Assembly: GCA_030267905.1 (NCBI GenBank)
Contig: BRXX01000001.1
Coordinates: 450-64,449 of the forward strand
DNA length: 64,000 nucleotides
Direction: 5' to 3'
Origin: Triparma verrucosa
Taxonomy: Eukaryota; Sar; Bolidophyceae; Parmales; Triparmaceae
Below, piece by piece: positions 63,611-64,000 of the stretch. A program made the translations under genes and the position numbers. Below the pieces are notes generated by a model that saw only the letters and a list, made by a program, of their open reading frames with translations, was not told the DNA's origin and ran no database searches. Numbering within the stretch: position 1 is the stretch's first letter; every line of letters begins with the position of its first letter.

Positions 63611-64000
63611 ATGTCTTCTAGTGGACTCCCGGGATTGCCAAGACTTTTGAATGGGCCGCTAAATAATTTGAAGACGCTCAGAGACGACGGTTTGGAAGAG
63701 CTTGTTCATGTTTTGGGAGAGGTGAGCGCCCACGATTGAGAGGTTTAGTGATTGGCCTGAGCGCGCGATTGCTTGACGCGTGTGTCTTTCGTCTTCCTAA
63801 AGTTCAACTTGATGGAGACGGCCGCCGGTCATCTGCGTGTTGGTAGTCTAACCCTTGCCGATTTTTTCTTTTTCGTAGAACCTCGGCGTAGCTAGTAGCA
63901 AAGCCTTGGTCCTGCCTCCTAAAACCCTTGGCCGAACGCTGAATTACACCGTGGAATCCGGCGCGAGAGGCTTGCAGAAGCACCTCAACGTGACGCACTT
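63611..64000 (+). CDS. Unidentified gene, 5' part only
   Basis: Begins 89 bp from the CCDC93 ATG, divergent. Exon 1 (63611..63721) encodes MSSSGLPGLPRLLNGPLNNL and ends at a GTGAGC donor. Exon 2 probably starts at 63879 after TTTCGTAG and continues in frame (NLGVASSKALVLPPKTLGRT) past the window edge. An extra small exon between them (from about 63802) is possible. Too short to assign a function. Confidence 0.6.

Noticed and set aside
1..64000. CRISPR arrays, prokaryotic operons, integrated virus or intact transposons
   Set aside because: No direct-repeat/spacer arrays, transposase, integrase, reverse transcriptase or capsid genes were recognised. Gene structures are spliceosomal and eukaryotic.

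Overview
This is a nuclear window from a eukaryote. It has spliceosomal introns of roughly 45-340 bp with GT-AG borders, usually GTGAG or GTAAG donors, and the genes encode STT3, THOC1, ribosomal proteins, cyclophilin H, dynein IC1 and CCDC93. A photosynthetic, flagellum-capable stramenopile (bolidophyte/Parmales or diatom-like alga) fits best, but this is inference. The clues are a predicted plastid-type leader with Phe just after the likely signal cleavage site (58.0-59.2 kb), an outer-arm dynein intermediate chain, a tRNA-Sec gene pair, several FkbM, GT10 and GT90 sugar enzymes, and very tight gene packing with divergent start codons 30-110 bp apart. Exon chains were joined by hand; every chain reported as complete keeps frame from ATG to stop.

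Layout. 0-9 kb: STT3 with an ankyrin-like tail (minus), an AT-rich gap, HisRS with a very long N-terminal extension (plus), two tandem tRNA-Sec(UCA) genes (minus), then a ~0.9 kb structured non-coding stretch. 9-19.3 kb: THOC1 (plus), uL18/RPL5 (minus), a 12-TM tandem potassium channel (plus), a REX1-B-like protein (minus). 19.6-27.8 kb: a CMP-sugar synthetase fused to a DRE-TIM aldolase (plus), a NOTUM/pectin-acetylesterase-like enzyme (minus), a TPR-GT41-like glycosyltransferase (plus), a G-protein alpha subunit (minus). 27.9-36.4 kb: dynein IC1 (plus), a gene-poor stretch, two GT90-like genes (minus). 36.8-43 kb: uL23m (plus), a DUF4460/TCAIM-like protein (minus), NAA10 (plus), a SEC14-GOLD protein (plus). 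43-51.2 kb: a 1,648-aa ARM-repeat protein (minus), a second NOTUM-like enzyme (plus), cyclophilin H (minus). 51.7-60.7 kb: FkbM methyltransferase (plus), GT10 fucosyltransferase (plus), GDP-mannose 4,6-dehydratase (minus), eL24 (plus), a plastid-type membrane protein (minus), and a second copy of the first GT90 gene (plus, inverted relative to it). 61-64 kb: CCDC93 (minus) and the start of an unknown gene (plus).

How genes relate. A large minority concern glycans: oligosaccharyltransferase, CMP-sugar formation, GDP-fucose formation next to a fucosyltransferase, three GT90s, a GT41-like enzyme, two NOTUM-like esterases and an FkbM methyltransferase. There is no operon; the clustering may be chance plus local duplication. 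The most unusual signals are: a strand-composition wave locked to splice sites; the synthetase-aldolase fusion; paired tRNA-Sec genes with a compensated base-pair change; a ~75-bp near-identical element upstream of two ribosomal-protein genes 44 kb apart; related introns inside HisRS; and a GT90 inverted pair whose 3' halves are nearly identical while the 5' halves have diverged.
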